Source: Neobacillus niacini NBRC 15566
Lineage (GTDB): Bacteria; Bacillota; Bacilli; Bacillales; Cytobacillaceae
NCBI RefSeq assembly: GCF_001591505.1
Contig: NZ_BCVA01000009.1
Coordinates: 62,001 to 126,000, forward strand
Direction: 5' to 3'
DNA length: 64,000 nt
Numbering within the stretch: the first letter of the stretch is position 1; the number at the start of each line of letters is the position of its first letter. Below, one piece after another: positions 45,193 to 54,720 of this stretch. The position numbers and the translations under genes are program-made. Under the pieces are notes generated by a model. It worked only from the letters and a program-made list of their open reading frames with translations. It was not told where the DNA came from and made no database searches.

Positions 45193-46281
45193 ATGAAGGA
45201 AATCACAGTTGAGGAATTAACAACGATAAAGAATCCGGTTATTATTGATATCCGCGCGCCTATTGAATTTAAGGATGGTGCTATTCCGGAAGCAATCAAC
45301 ATTCCTTTATTTACAGATAAAGAGCGAGAGGAAATTGGAACCATCTATAAACATGAAGGACAAGCCAAGGCAAAATGGAGAGCCATGGAGATTGTGTCGC
45401 CCAAAATTCCTAGTCTGCTTCAGCAAATTAAAGCAGCAATGGTAAATGGGGAAGAGTTAATCGTCTATTGCTGGCGTGGGGGGATGCGCAGTAAAGCTGT
45501 TGTAACCTTTTTAGAATTTGCCGGCATTTATGTGATGCGTCTAACAGGTGGTTATAAAGCATATCGACAATACATTCTTCAGCAAATCCCAACAATGTTT
45601 CCTGAAACAGCAATTGTATTGCATGGTCTAACGGGCGTTGGAAAGACGGAAGTTTTGAAGAAATTAAAAGCAGCTGGATACCCAACACTTGATCTTGAGG
45701 GAATGGCAGCTCATCGGGGATCCATTTTTGGAACGATTGGACTGGGAGAGGGCAATAATCAAAAAACGTTCGATTCTCTTTTATACAAAGGACTTCAGGA
45801 GGTACAAGGTTCCACTCATTTTGTGATGGAAGCAGAAAGTAAACGGATTGGGAAAGCTGTCCAGCCCGAAGAGCTAATGGATAAAAAAATGCGGGGAATC
45901 AATTTCTATATTCACACTCCTTTAGAGCAACGGGTTAAGCATCTGATAAATGAGTACGTGATTCCTTATCAAAATGAGCCATGGTATCACGGTCAAATTG
46001 CGCTTGGAATTGAAAAGATTGTAAGAAGAATAAAAGATAATGAAATGAAAAAAATGTTAGTCAAATCTTTGGAGAATAAGGATTATCAACAAATGATCGG
46101 CATTTTACTCGAACATTATTATGACCCACGCTACGATCATGCAACGCTTGAATACGATGGTAAATTCATTGATATTTATGCGGATGATTCGGACGTTGCG
46201 GCTATCAAAGTGATGGAAGAAATAGATAAACTTATGGTAAAAAAGAATGAGGTATTTGAAGGGCAGATAAAGGCCCTTTAG
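45193..46281 (+). CDS. mnmH: tRNA 2-selenouridine synthase (MnmH/SelU/YbbB)
   Basis: 362 residues. The N-terminal rhodanese domain has its active-site Cys93 in YCWRGGMRS. A P-loop domain follows, with GLTGVGKTEV (about 144-153). It replaces sulfur by selenium at the tRNA wobble uridine through a geranylated intermediate, using selenophosphate. No selD is in the window. GAGGTG precedes the start. It stands alone, between the trp operon and an sda-like gene. Confidence 0.92.
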   Translation: MKEITVEELTTIKNPVIIDIRAPIEFKDGAIPEAINIPLFTDKEREEIGTIYKHEGQAKAKWRAMEIVSPKIPSLLQQIKAAMVNGEELIVYCWRGGMRSKAVVTFLEFAGIYVMRLTGGYKAYRQYILQQIPTMFPETAIVLHGLTGVGKTEVLKKLKAAGYPTLDLEGMAAHRGSIFGTIGLGEGNNQKTFDSLLYKGLQEVQGSTHFVMEAESKRIGKAVQPEELMDKKMRGINFYIHTPLEQRVKHLINEYVIPYQNEPWYHGQIALGIEKIVRRIKDNEMKKMLVKSLENKDYQQMIGILLEHYYDPRYDHATLEYDGKFIDIYADDSDVAAIKVMEEIDKLMVKKNEVFEGQIKAL

Positions 46282-46287
46282 GGATGA

Positions 46288-46320
46288 AAAAACCGCCGTA
46301 CAAATATCGGCGGTTTTTAA
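46288..46320. terminator. bidirectional terminator after mnmH
   Basis: AAAAACCGCCG / CGGCGGTTTTT with a nine-base loop lies between convergent genes. Confidence 0.85.
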
Positions 46321-46331
46321 GTATATAAAAG

Positions 46332-46466
46332 TTATTGTTTCTTGAATGGCCTCAATCCACGACGTTTTATTTCATCTCTTAAAATCTGTATCCACTCTTT
46401 TTCCTTTCCGGATTTTAAAGCATCCCGATACGTCACCACTAACAGCTCGTTACTCATTATCTTCAA
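46332..46466 (-). CDS. sda: sporulation histidine kinase inhibitor Sda-like, 44 aa
   Basis: A peptide with the Sda pattern SNELLVVTYRDA ... EIKRRGL, two short helices forming a hairpin. Sda binds the sporulation kinases KinA/KinB and blocks Spo0A activation when DNA replication is disturbed. The start is the TTG at 46464-46466, nine bases after GAGGAGG, which aligns with the N-terminus of B. subtilis Sda; an ATG 9 bases downstream is the alternative. Too short for most ORF callers. Confidence 0.72.
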   Translation of the reverse strand: MKIMSNELLVVTYRDALKSGKEKEWIQILRDEIKRRGLRPFKKQ

Positions 46467-46664
46467 CTTTGCAAGCCTCCTCGGAATAATGGATTGAATA
46501 TTCAGTTTTTACAATTGTAATCGTTTTCTTGCCGTTTGAGAACCTTTTTCACAAATTTGTAATAAAAAACACAAAGGGAACTTGAATGGATAATTTAGTT
46601 GCACTACTGTATGAGCTTTGATTATACTAAGGAATAGTTATATTTGGAAAGGAAAGGTGCAAGG

Positions 46665-46871
46665 ATGATTCATTTAACATGGCGCGAGCGTGAAACCTTA
46701 AAAAGAGTAAAATGTGTTCATACGGATGCTAAAAAATATATTGTGAATAACGCATTAACTGCCGGAAAAATCTATGATGTTAAAAATGAAACGGAAGAGT
46801 TTTATTATATTATTGATAATACCGGAAAAGTGGGCGGATTTTACAAAGAATATTTCCAAAATGTAGACTGA
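46665..46871 (+). CDS. DUF6501 family protein, 68 aa
   Basis: Begins MIHLTWRERETLKRVKCVHTDAKKYIV and ends with VGGFYKEYF, matching the DUF6501 family of Bacillaceae. The ATG at 46665 follows AAAGGTGCAAGG; the frame continues upstream from 46644 without need. Small SH3-like beta protein; function unknown. Confidence 0.8.
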   Translation: MIHLTWRERETLKRVKCVHTDAKKYIVNNALTAGKIYDVKNETEEFYYIIDNTGKVGGFYKEYFQNVD

Positions 46872-46916
46872 TGGGCTTTTGCCTGCAGTCTCTTTTTTTG
46901 AATGAGGGGGACTAGT

Positions 46917-47507
46917 ATGAAGTTATGGGATGAGCAGTTTGAATTAAAAGGGGAAATGGTCAGATTACTTCCAATCAGCTATGATCATTTAGATGGATTG
47001 TGGGAAGCAGCCCAACCTGACGAGATATGGACGTTTATGGCTACTGTAGTTAGGAGTAAAGAAGAGATGGAGCAGATGATTGTTTCGGCCATTAATAAAA
47101 GAGATAAAGGAAATGAATACACGTTTACGGTTGTAAATCAGGATGACCGTATTATTGGAAGCACTAGATTCCTCGATATTTTACCAGAACATAAGAGTTT
47201 AGAAATTGGCTCTACATGGTATCATCCAGATTTTTGGAGAACAAGAGTAAACACTGAATGTAAGTACCTGCTTCTAAGTCATGCTTTTGAATGTTGGCAG
47301 TTAAGGCGCGTTCAACTTAAAACAGATTCTCGAAACTTCCGATCACAACAAGCAATAGAGCGAATTGGAGCTGTAAAGGAAGGAACGCTAAGGAAGGACC
47401 GAAAAATATCGGGTGGATATGTTCGTGATACTGTCTTCTATAGTATTCTCCTGGAGGAGTGGGGAACAGTAAAGAAGGAATTAGCAAGGAAACTTGGTGT
47501 ACAATAA
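46917..47507 (+). CDS. GNAT family N-acetyltransferase (RimL-like)
   Basis: 196 residues of the RimJ/L group, with the region EIGSTWYHPDFWRTRVNTECKYLLL around the acetyl-CoA loop and RNFRSQQAIERIGA near the end. The ATG at 46917 follows GAGGGGG. Substrate unknown; relatives acetylate ribosomal proteins, peptides or small amines. Confidence 0.85.
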   Translation: MKLWDEQFELKGEMVRLLPISYDHLDGLWEAAQPDEIWTFMATVVRSKEEMEQMIVSAINKRDKGNEYTFTVVNQDDRIIGSTRFLDILPEHKSLEIGSTWYHPDFWRTRVNTECKYLLLSHAFECWQLRRVQLKTDSRNFRSQQAIERIGAVKEGTLRKDRKISGGYVRDTVFYSILLEEWGTVKKELARKLGVQ

Positions 47508-47537
47508 AAAAGCATTGGGGCTCCAATGCTTTTTTAC
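47505..47537. terminator. bidirectional terminator
   Basis: AAAAAAGCATTGG / CCAATGCTTTTTT lies between convergent genes. Confidence 0.85.
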
Positions 47538-47542
47538 CCTTA

Positions 47543-48325
47543 TTAATTTGTGCTTGCATTTATTTCTGTCTGTTTTACCTTTTTATATAACTTTCTGCTT
47601 AGCCATGTTTGTAGAATTAAAAATGTACCGCCTACTGCCCAATATAGCGGCAGTGCTGCAGGTGAACTAAAAGAAAACATAACAATCATGAGTGGAGACA
47701 ACAGTCCCATAAATTTCATTTGCTGTTGCTGAGCAGATGGCATACTAGACTGTGAAACTTTAAATTGGAAATAATAAATCACACCCGCAATGAGGGTAAT
47801 GATGATATCAGGGTCTCCAAGACTAAACCATAGAAAACGGTGGCTAGCAATCTCTTCTGAGCCGCGAATTGCATAATAAAAGCCCGTTAAAATCGGCATT
47901 TGAATCAGAAGTGGCAAACATCCCATATTTAGTGGATTTACACCATGCTTCTGATAAAGCCCCATTAATTCCTGCTGCATTTCTTGCTTCTTTTTTGGAT
48001 CCTTTTCTTCTTTCATTTTCTTTTGGATAGCTTCCATTTCTGGCTTCATAACATCCATTTTTTCTTTCATGTTCATTTGATTTCTATATTGCTTTAGCAT
48101 AAACGGCATTAATATAAGTCTAATGATAAGGGTAATGAGGATAATCGATAAACCATAGCTTCCATTGAAAAACTCAGCTAAAAAATGAATAGAAACAGCA
48201 AATGGTTCAACAAAATAAGTATTGAAAAACCCATCACTCTTTCCATTTGCTCCAGAACAGGCTGATAGAAGCATAGTAGTAAATGCTAATAGTAGTAATA
48301 TTGGTAAAGAACGTTTGATTTTCAT
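47543..48325 (-). CDS. yidC: membrane protein insertase YidC/OxaA family
   Basis: A 260-residue lipoprotein (lipobox LLSACS, Cys about 23) with five membrane helices and the conserved hydrophilic groove Arg (LIIRLILMPF). It inserts membrane proteins with or without SecYEG. It is not next to rnpA/rpmH, so it is probably the second paralogue (YqjG type rather than SpoIIIJ). AGGAGG precedes the start. Confidence 0.92.
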   Translation of the reverse strand: MKIKRSLPILLLLAFTTMLLSACSGANGKSDGFFNTYFVEPFAVSIHFLAEFFNGSYGLSIILITLIIRLILMPFMLKQYRNQMNMKEKMDVMKPEMEAIQKKMKEEKDPKKKQEMQQELMGLYQKHGVNPLNMGCLPLLIQMPILTGFYYAIRGSEEIASHRFLWFSLGDPDIIITLIAGVIYYFQFKVSQSSMPSAQQQQMKFMGLLSPLMIVMFSFSSPAALPLYWAVGGTFLILQTWLSRKLYKKVKQTEINASTN

Positions 48326-48343
48326 ATTTCCTCCTAGGATTGC

Positions 48344-48649
48344 TTAAATTGTTTTTAGTTTAAATAGGTAGGAGGAAATAGGTTCTTCTGTATCGCCCTG
48401 CGAACTCTTTTTTCTACGAATATATTTAAATATTCGAATTAAAATGATGTTCCTGTGTAGAGAAGATTTCTTCTTATAGTTAAACAATGGGTGATTTATT
48501 TTTGTATGTGTAGGCTCACTTATGGTTCCCATAAACGAATATTCTACATTCATTGCCCAAAGTAATTTAATGATGACTCCGAAATATAGGCTTAAATAAA
48601 GTGTTTCTAAAGCATTTGCATCTGTAAAATCAATGAGCAATTGGTACAA
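48344..48649 (-). CDS. hypothetical protein, 101 aa, one hydrophobic segment
   Basis: It starts at a TTG (MYQLLIDFTDANALETLYLSL), six bases after GAGGTGA, a near-perfect ribosome site. A hydrophobic stretch (about 15-33) is followed by a basic tail. It ends 18 bp before yidC on the same strand. No family recognised; it may be a small membrane protein co-transcribed with yidC. Confidence 0.5.
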   Translation of the reverse strand: MYQLLIDFTDANALETLYLSLYFGVIIKLLWAMNVEYSFMGTISEPTHTKINHPLFNYKKKSSLHRNIILIRIFKYIRRKKSSQGDTEEPISSYLFKLKTI

Positions 48650-48761
48650 AAATAATCACCTCACTTTTGTTATTATGGATATGAGTATAATGGAGAAAGA
48701 CCAAAGAATCAATTGAATCCTTCTGGAAAAGGCATAGTAGGAATATTCACTCAAACATGAA

Positions 48762-48790
48762 AGAATGCTGCCCATACAGACAGCATTCTG
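48762..48790 (-). terminator. terminator of the pflB-pflA operon
   Basis: AGAATGCTG / CAGCATTCT with a ten-base loop, followed by TTTC on the minus strand. Confidence 0.6.
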
Positions 48791-48791
48791 T

Positions 48792-49544
48792 TTATTTCAC
48801 TATAGAAGGTTTATTCCAGTGGGCAGTAATCATTTTATAAGCAAATTCCACGTTCTCTTCTGAAGGTGGTTCTACATGATTCAATGGATATTCGAGTCCT
48901 AGTGCTTCCCATTTATATACACCGAGCTTATGATATGGGAGAATTTCAACCTTTTGCACATTTTCTAGTGTTCCAATAAATTCTCCAAGCTTTTGAAGAT
49001 CCTCAGGATGATCAGAAACGGTGGGAACGAGAACATGGCGGACCCATATTGGAACTTTACGATCAGATAAAAATTTTGCGAATTCAAGAATATGATCATT
49101 TGCCATACCGGTTAATTGAATATGCTTTTTACGGTTTTTATGTTTTAAATCGAGCAAAATCAAGTCGGTATACTGTAATAACTCTTCAAGCTGTTCAATA
49201 AATAATTTAGAGTGTGAGAAACAGCCACCAGAAGAATCTATGGTCGTATGAATCCCTTTCTTTTTACATTCCTTAAACAACTCAGTAAGGAATGGTACTT
49301 GGAGCAGTGGTTCCCCGCCGCTAACCGTAATTCCTCCACCTGATGATTGGATGAAGGGAAGGTAGGACATGAGATCATCCATGATTTCGGAAACGGTCAT
49401 CTGTTTGCCGCTGCCGATTTCCCACGTATCAGCGTTATGGCAAAACTGGCAGCGTAATAGGCAGCCTTGTGTAAATACGACATAGCGTATGCCTGGTCCG
49501 TCGACTGTTCCTAATGTTTCAATAGAATGAATATTTCCGTTCAT
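48792..49544 (-). CDS. pflA: pyruvate formate-lyase-activating enzyme
   Basis: A 250-residue radical SAM enzyme. The cluster motif is CLLRCQFC (C-x3-C-x2-C, about 29-36), and GGGITVSGGEPLLQ is the SAM-binding GGE motif. It abstracts hydrogen from the glycine of PflB to form the active radical. It lies downstream of pflB on the same strand. The ATG follows AAAGGGGG. Confidence 0.95.
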   Translation of the reverse strand: MNGNIHSIETLGTVDGPGIRYVVFTQGCLLRCQFCHNADTWEIGSGKQMTVSEIMDDLMSYLPFIQSSGGGITVSGGEPLLQVPFLTELFKECKKKGIHTTIDSSGGCFSHSKLFIEQLEELLQYTDLILLDLKHKNRKKHIQLTGMANDHILEFAKFLSDRKVPIWVRHVLVPTVSDHPEDLQKLGEFIGTLENVQKVEILPYHKLGVYKWEALGLEYPLNHVEPPSEENVEFAYKMITAHWNKPSIVK

Positions 49545-49573
49545 GTTGATGATCCCCCTTTATTTTTAAAGCA

Positions 49574-49596
49574 GGAGCCCCTTAACAAGGAGCTCC
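49574..49596 (-). other. intercistronic hairpin between pflB and pflA
   Basis: GGAGC and GCTCC with AAGG/CCTT inside form a hairpin without a clear T run. It may reduce pflA relative to pflB by partial termination or protect the mRNA end. Confidence 0.5.
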
Positions 49597-49606
49597 ACAG
49601 TATATT

Positions 49607-51832
49607 TTACAGTGATTCGTGGAAAGTACGGTTAATAACGTCTAGCTGCTGTTCTTTTGTTAATTTGATGAAGTTAACCGCATATCCAGAAACACGAATA
49701 GTTAATTGTGGATATAATTCTGGATGTTCCATTGCATCCAATAATGTTTCTTTATTAAATACGTTAACATTCAGATGGTGACCAGATTTAATTGCATATC
49801 CGTCAAGGATTGATACTAGGTTACGTACTTGGCTATCTTCTTCTTTCCCTAATGCTTTAGGAACAATGGAGAAAGTATTAGAGATTCCGTCCATTGCAGA
49901 ACTATATGGAAGTTTCGCAACGGAAGAAAGGGAAGCTAGTGTACCTTTCGTATCACGGCCATGCATTGGGTTTGCACCTGGTGCAAAAGGTTCCCCAGTA
50001 CGACGGCCATCAGGTGTATTACCAGTCTTTTTACCATAAACGACATTTGATGTAATCGTCAAGATAGACATGGTATGAACGGAGTTACGGTAAGTTTGGT
50101 GCTTACGTAACTTTTTCATAAATGTTTCAACGATTTCAACCGCTATGCTGTCAACACGGTCATCGTTATTCCCGTATTTAGGGTATTCTCCGCTTGTTTC
50201 AAAATCAACAGCAAGGCCGTTTTCATCACGAATTACTCTTACTTCACCATATTTAATAGCACTTAAAGAGTCAGCAACTACGCTCAATCCTGCTATACCT
50301 GTGGCCATTGTACGTAAGATTTGAGAGTCATGTAATGCCATTTCAATTCTTTCATAGCTATACTTATCATGCATATAGTGAATTACATTCAAGGTGTTAA
50401 TATACAATCCTGCAAGCCATTCCATCATTTGATCAAACTTTTGCATTACTTCATCGTAATTTAACACATCAGAAGTGATTGGCTGGTATTGCGGGCCAAC
50501 TTGAATTTTTAATTTCTCATCTACACCACCGTTAATAGAGTAGAGAAGAGCTTTTGCTAGGTTTGCACGAGCGCCGAAGAATTGCATTTGTTTACCAATT
50601 TCCATAGCGGATACACAACAAGCAATTCCATAATCATCACCATACTCTGGACGCATAATATCGTCATTTTCGTATTGAATAGAGCTGGTCTTAATGGATA
50701 CTTTTGCACAATATTTTTTAAAGTTTTCAGGCAGCTGTGGTGACCATAACACGGTTAGGTTTGGTTCCGGAGCTGGACCTAAGTTATCTAAAGTGTGTAG
50801 GAAACGGAATGAGTTCTTTGTAACAAGTGAACGGCCATCTTGAGCCATACCACCAATAGATTCTGTTACCCAAGTAGGGTCACCAGAGAATAAGTCATTA
50901 TAATCAGGTGTACGAGCAAATTTTACTAAACGAAGCTTCATAACAAAGTGGTCGACTAATTCTTGTGCTTCCACTTCAGTTAAAGTTCCATTTTCTAGAT
51001 CTCTTTCTACATAAATATCTAAGAAAGTAGATACGCGACCAAGACTCATTGCAGCACCATTTTGCTCTTTGATGGCTGCTAGGTAACCAAAGTATAACCA
51101 TTGGAATGCTTCAGCAGCAGTTGTTGCTGGCTGTGAAATATCAAAGCCGTGGCTGCTGGCCATTTCTTTTAATTCTTTCAATGCACGAATTTGCTCAGCA
51201 ATTTCTTCACGAAGACGCATATTGTCTTCTGTCATTACTTTGCTAGTATTTTTTTGATCTTTTTGTTTTTCTTTGATTAAGAAATCCACACCATATAATG
51301 CAACACGGCGATAGTCACCGATAATTCGGCCGCGGCCGTAAGCATCAGGAAGTCCAGTGATGATCGCTGCTTTACGTGCCAGCATCATTTCATCTGTATA
51401 AGCATCGAAAACACCTTGGTTGTGAGTCTTACGGAACTCTGTAAAGAATCTTTCAATATCAGTATTTAATTCGTAACCATATGATTCTAAAGCAGCTTTT
51501 GCCATCCGAATTCCACCGAAAGGCTGCATAGAACGATTAAACGGCTTGTCAGTTTGAACTCCAACCACTTTTTCAAGTTCTTCATTAAGGTAACCAGGAG
51601 TGTGAGATGTGATCGTAGATACTGTTTCAGTATCCATGTCTAAGACTCCGCCTTTTTCACGTTCCTGTTTAGTTAGTTCCATTACTTGTTCCCAAAGCCT
51701 GTTTGTTGCGTCAGTTGCACCTGCAAGGAAGCTGTCGTTACCTTCGTATTGATTATAGTTTTTTAGTATGAAATCACGTACGTTAACTTCTTTTGTCCAA
51801 GTACCTTTTGTAAAACCTTTCCATTGTTCCAT
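49607..51832 (-). CDS. pflB: formate C-acetyltransferase (pyruvate formate-lyase)
   Basis: 741 residues from the ATG at 51830-51832 (GAGGTGA upstream). It is a glycyl-radical enzyme that cleaves pyruvate with CoA to acetyl-CoA and formate under anoxia. The catalytic Cys pair is in [10 protein letters not shown] and the radical Gly in RVSGYAVNF, about 25 residues from the C-terminus. An Fnr-like box lies upstream at 51916. It implies fermentative growth, unlike B. subtilis 168, which lacks pfl. Confidence 0.97.
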   Translation of the reverse strand: MEQWKGFTKGTWTKEVNVRDFILKNYNQYEGNDSFLAGATDATNRLWEQVMELTKQEREKGGVLDMDTETVSTITSHTPGYLNEELEKVVGVQTDKPFNRSMQPFGGIRMAKAALESYGYELNTDIERFFTEFRKTHNQGVFDAYTDEMMLARKAAIITGLPDAYGRGRIIGDYRRVALYGVDFLIKEKQKDQKNTSKVMTEDNMRLREEIAEQIRALKELKEMASSHGFDISQPATTAAEAFQWLYFGYLAAIKEQNGAAMSLGRVSTFLDIYVERDLENGTLTEVEAQELVDHFVMKLRLVKFARTPDYNDLFSGDPTWVTESIGGMAQDGRSLVTKNSFRFLHTLDNLGPAPEPNLTVLWSPQLPENFKKYCAKVSIKTSSIQYENDDIMRPEYGDDYGIACCVSAMEIGKQMQFFGARANLAKALLYSINGGVDEKLKIQVGPQYQPITSDVLNYDEVMQKFDQMMEWLAGLYINTLNVIHYMHDKYSYERIEMALHDSQILRTMATGIAGLSVVADSLSAIKYGEVRVIRDENGLAVDFETSGEYPKYGNNDDRVDSIAVEIVETFMKKLRKHQTYRNSVHTMSILTITSNVVYGKKTGNTPDGRRTGEPFAPGANPMHGRDTKGTLASLSSVAKLPYSSAMDGISNTFSIVPKALGKEEDSQVRNLVSILDGYAIKSGHHLNVNVFNKETLLDAMEHPELYPQLTIRVSGYAVNFIKLTKEQQLDVINRTFHESL

Positions 51833-52139
51833 GATTATTTTCACCTCGTAAATTTGTATGAGATTTAATATAACAGTGTTGCTGTTATTTCTTAACTTGA
51901 GTGTAACAGATTTTTTGTGAGTGAAATCACGTATATTGTTAACATATTGTGAAGTCTCGTTTTTAATAGGTTTTTAGTAGTTGTTTTTGAACTTTTTATG
52001 AACGAATTCTAATAGTGGGAAAATCTGTACTATAATTAATTCGTAATCTGTTTAATCTGTTATATAAGAAAAATCCAATGATATCAACATGTTCATAGTG
52101 GAAACCTATGAAACAGATATCGATTTAAAATGAAAAAAA
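51833..52139. other. intergenic region upstream of pflB
   Basis: About 300 bases with no ORF and no recognised RNA. It holds the pflB ribosome site, the Fnr box (51916-51931) and AT-rich sequence that must include the pflB promoter; I see no clear -10/-35 pair. Confidence 0.6.
51916..51931 (-). promoter_or_regulatory. Fnr/Crp-type box upstream of pflB
   Basis: TGTGA-N6-TCACG matches TGTGA-N6-TCACA except at the last base. It is centred 91 bp before the pflB start codon, a suitable place for a class II activator site. Confidence 0.7.
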
Positions 52140-52160
52140 CAGGAGAATAATCTCCTGCTT
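52140..52160 (-). terminator. terminator of the cupredoxin gene
   Basis: CAGGAGA-TTAT-TCTCCTG followed on the minus strand by a long T run. Confidence 0.75.
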
Positions 52161-52612
52161 TAATCGACGATAATATCCGCAATCATCGGACCATTATGCT
52201 CTCTATCCCCATGAATTTCACAAATCAAACGATAAGTACCTTCTTTGTCAATTTGAAGGGGTACGTGTGTTTCTTCCCCTTTTTTTACGGTGCCTTTAAT
52301 TTTTGTACCTTCAATATAAAACGGATGCTCTTCACCGTTAACCCCGCTAATGTATAAGTTTACTTTTTCCCCTGCGTCTAGATGTATAGTACCTGGATCC
52401 CAACGGTATACTTCAATTTCCTTACCTTCTTTTGTTTTACTGTTATATTCAACTGTGACCATATGAATTTCTCTATTCTTATCAGTAGCAGTTTGATTAA
52501 AAACAGTCGTATCTCCTGCTTTTAACAAAAACCATGCAGAAATGGTTACAAGCAGGAAAGCAGTTACTAATATGAAAACTAGTGTATCTTTCTTTAATAC
52601 TAAAAATTTCAT
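52160..52612 (-). CDS. membrane-anchored cupredoxin-domain protein
   Basis: 150 residues. One N-terminal membrane helix (about 9-30) is followed by an extracytoplasmic cupredoxin-like domain. Likely copper ligands are the His in EEHPFYI and those in CEIHGDREHNGPM. The ATG at 52610-52612 follows GGGGGG. It may carry electrons or bring copper to an oxidase; with the SCO protein at 58.2 kb it suggests copper handling for respiration. Not an operon. Confidence 0.75.
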   Translation of the reverse strand: MKFLVLKKDTLVFILVTAFLLVTISAWFLLKAGDTTVFNQTATDKNREIHMVTVEYNSKTKEGKEIEVYRWDPGTIHLDAGEKVNLYISGVNGEEHPFYIEGTKIKGTVKKGEETHVPLQIDKEGTYRLICEIHGDREHNGPMIADIIVD

Positions 52613-52871
52613 TATTAACCCCCCTATAATTTGTCCTATTTCAAGTGTATGCAGAGAAGGGAGGGAAACTTGTCTCTTTTTTAAAATTTTTTCTATAAGC
52701 TCGTACACATAATATAGAAATTGTAATTATCTTTGTATTCAATTATATTAAAATTATTTCATTATAACACCAAACACTTGTCGGTTGAATAACAGTTCTT
52801 TTAATAATATTTACAACCTAAAATATTTTGATAAAATCAGATGATAACAGAAAAAGTAAGGATGTTGGAAA

Positions 52872-54014
52872 TTGTCAAAATTAGTTTCTTTATTTATTGT
52901 CTTGACATTTATTTTATCAAATCAAGGTAATGTTTACGCGGAAGAAAAACAGTCTTTAGAGATAAAAAGTGAAGCTGCCGTATTAGTAGATTCAGAAACA
53001 GGTGCGTTATTATATAGTAAAAATAGTAAAGAAAGATTATACCCTGCTAGTTTGACAAAAATTGCTACAGCTATTTATGCAATCGAAAATGGAAATCTTG
53101 ATGATGTTGTCACAGTAGGTGCAAGAGCCGTAAAGGAAGAAGGAACTAGAGTATATTTAGTTGAAGGGGAAAGAGTACCTTTAAAAAAGCTGATTCAAGG
53201 AATGCTCATTAACTCAGGGAATGACGCTGCCGTAGCCATTGCTGAACATTTAGATGGTTCGGTTGAACAGTTTGCTGATAATATTAATAAGTATTTAACG
53301 GAGAAGATTGGTGTGAGTGATACTCATTTTTCCAATCCCAATGGATTATATAATGAAGATCATTATACAACCGCATTAGATTTAGCCTTAATAACGAATT
53401 ATGCAAAAAAGAATCCCATTTTTTCAGAGATCTTTGGAACAAAAGAGCTAGGATGGAGTGGTGAATCGTGGAAAACGACACTGCTCACTCATCACCGCCT
53501 TTTAAAAGGTGAAATTCCTGCAGAGGGTATTACGGGCGGAAAAACTGGCTATGTGGATGAATCAAAGCATACATTGGCAACAACAGCAGAGAATGAAAAT
53601 ATAAAGCTGACTGCGATTGTGCTAAAAGCTGATAGCAGCAAGGCTTCATATAGGGACACCAATAAGCTGATTGAATATGGTTTTTCTAATTTTACACACC
53701 GTACAATAAAACAAAATGAGCGATTTACTATTCATAAAAAAGAATATTATGCTAAAAATGATATTGTCATTACGGTGCACGTTAATGGGTCTAAAGAAAG
53801 CATTACAGACCAAGGCATGCTTCAAATTGTAAACAACGGTCAAGTGTCACAATCGATACAACTTGAAGTAAAGGAACCAAAGCCGATAAAAGTTAAAGAT
53901 GAAAAACTGTTATCTAGTGAACAGAGCAGTTTTAATGCTATTTATGGAATTATTGTATTAGGACTTGCAGGACTACTTATTGGAGTTAGAAAAAGATTAG
54001 TGAAAAAACAATAA
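52872..54014 (+). CDS. D-alanyl-D-alanine carboxypeptidase (low-molecular-mass penicillin-binding protein)
   Basis: 380 residues with a signal peptide (about 1-23). The serine active-site motifs are S60-L-T-K63, S115-G-N117 and KTG (about 218). A C-terminal single helix plus basic tail (FNAIYGIIVLGLAGLLIG...RKRLVKKQ) anchors it. It removes the terminal D-Ala of peptidoglycan; the closest Bacillus group is DacA/DacF. The start is a TTG with a weak ribosome site, AAGGATG. Confidence 0.9.
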   Translation: MSKLVSLFIVLTFILSNQGNVYAEEKQSLEIKSEAAVLVDSETGALLYSKNSKERLYPASLTKIATAIYAIENGNLDDVVTVGARAVKEEGTRVYLVEGERVPLKKLIQGMLINSGNDAAVAIAEHLDGSVEQFADNINKYLTEKIGVSDTHFSNPNGLYNEDHYTTALDLALITNYAKKNPIFSEIFGTKELGWSGESWKTTLLTHHRLLKGEIPAEGITGGKTGYVDESKHTLATTAENENIKLTAIVLKADSSKASYRDTNKLIEYGFSNFTHRTIKQNERFTIHKKEYYAKNDIVITVHVNGSKESITDQGMLQIVNNGQVSQSIQLEVKEPKPIKVKDEKLLSSEQSSFNAIYGIIVLGLAGLLIGVRKRLVKKQ

Positions 54015-54020
54015 GCGCGT

Positions 54021-54060
54021 AAAAAGCCATGAAGAGAACACCTCTTCATGGCTTTTTTTG
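54021..54060. terminator. bidirectional terminator
   Basis: AAAAAGCCATGAAGAG and CTCTTCATGGCTTTTTTT form a 14-bp stem; it overlaps the modB 3' end. Confidence 0.85.
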
Positions 54061-54720
54061 TACGATAGCCGCAATGAATAACATAAGGATAGAAATCAAT
54101 ACCATTGATAGAACGAATGACCAAGCTAAACTCATGTTACCAGATTCCATTGCAACATATATTGCTGTTGGTGCTGTTTGTGTTTTTCCTGGGATATTTC
54201 CAGCGAACATTAATGTTGCCCCGAATTCACCAAGTGCCCGGGCAAAGCTCATAATCATGCCGGAGATAACCGAGGGAAGTGTCAGTGGCAGGGAAACGAA
54301 TAAAAATACCTTCATTCTGCTTCCACCATCGACACCGGCCGCATCTTCAATATCTTTATCGATGGATTGAAAGCCTAGTTTTACTGCTTGGTACATAAGT
54401 GGAAAAGCAACGGTGGTCGAGGCGATAATGGCTGCCCAAGGAGTAAACATGATGGACTGTTGAAAAAGATCCTCGATAAATGCCCCAATAGGGCTATTCC
54501 TTCCAAAAAAGTAAATCAATAAAAAACCTATTACAGTAGGAGGCAGAACGATAGGGAGCATAAGGAAAGTTTCTAGCAGAATCTTTCCTTTAAATTTCTT
54601 GTTATATAATAGTCTTGCAAAAAGGATACCAAAAAAACTTACAACAATGACCGATATCGTGGCTACTTCAAGAGAGAATCTAAGGGGGTCCCAAAAATTA
54701 TTAGTAAACATCATCATCAA
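54046..54720 (-). CDS. modB: molybdate ABC transporter permease
   Basis: 224 residues with about five helices and the EAA-type loop DAAGVDGGSRMKVFLFVSLPLTLPS that docks the ATPase. It is a ModB/CysT-family permease. It overlaps modA by 4 bp. No modC ATPase follows, as in B. subtilis yvgLM; the ATPase must be encoded elsewhere or shared. Confidence 0.92.
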   Translation of the reverse strand: MMMMFTNNFWDPLRFSLEVATISVIVVSFFGILFARLLYNKKFKGKILLETFLMLPIVLPPTVIGFLLIYFFGRNSPIGAFIEDLFQQSIMFTPWAAIIASTTVAFPLMYQAVKLGFQSIDKDIEDAAGVDGGSRMKVFLFVSLPLTLPSVISGMIMSFARALGEFGATLMFAGNIPGKTQTAPTAIYVAMESGNMSLAWSFVLSMVLISILMLFIAAIVQKKP

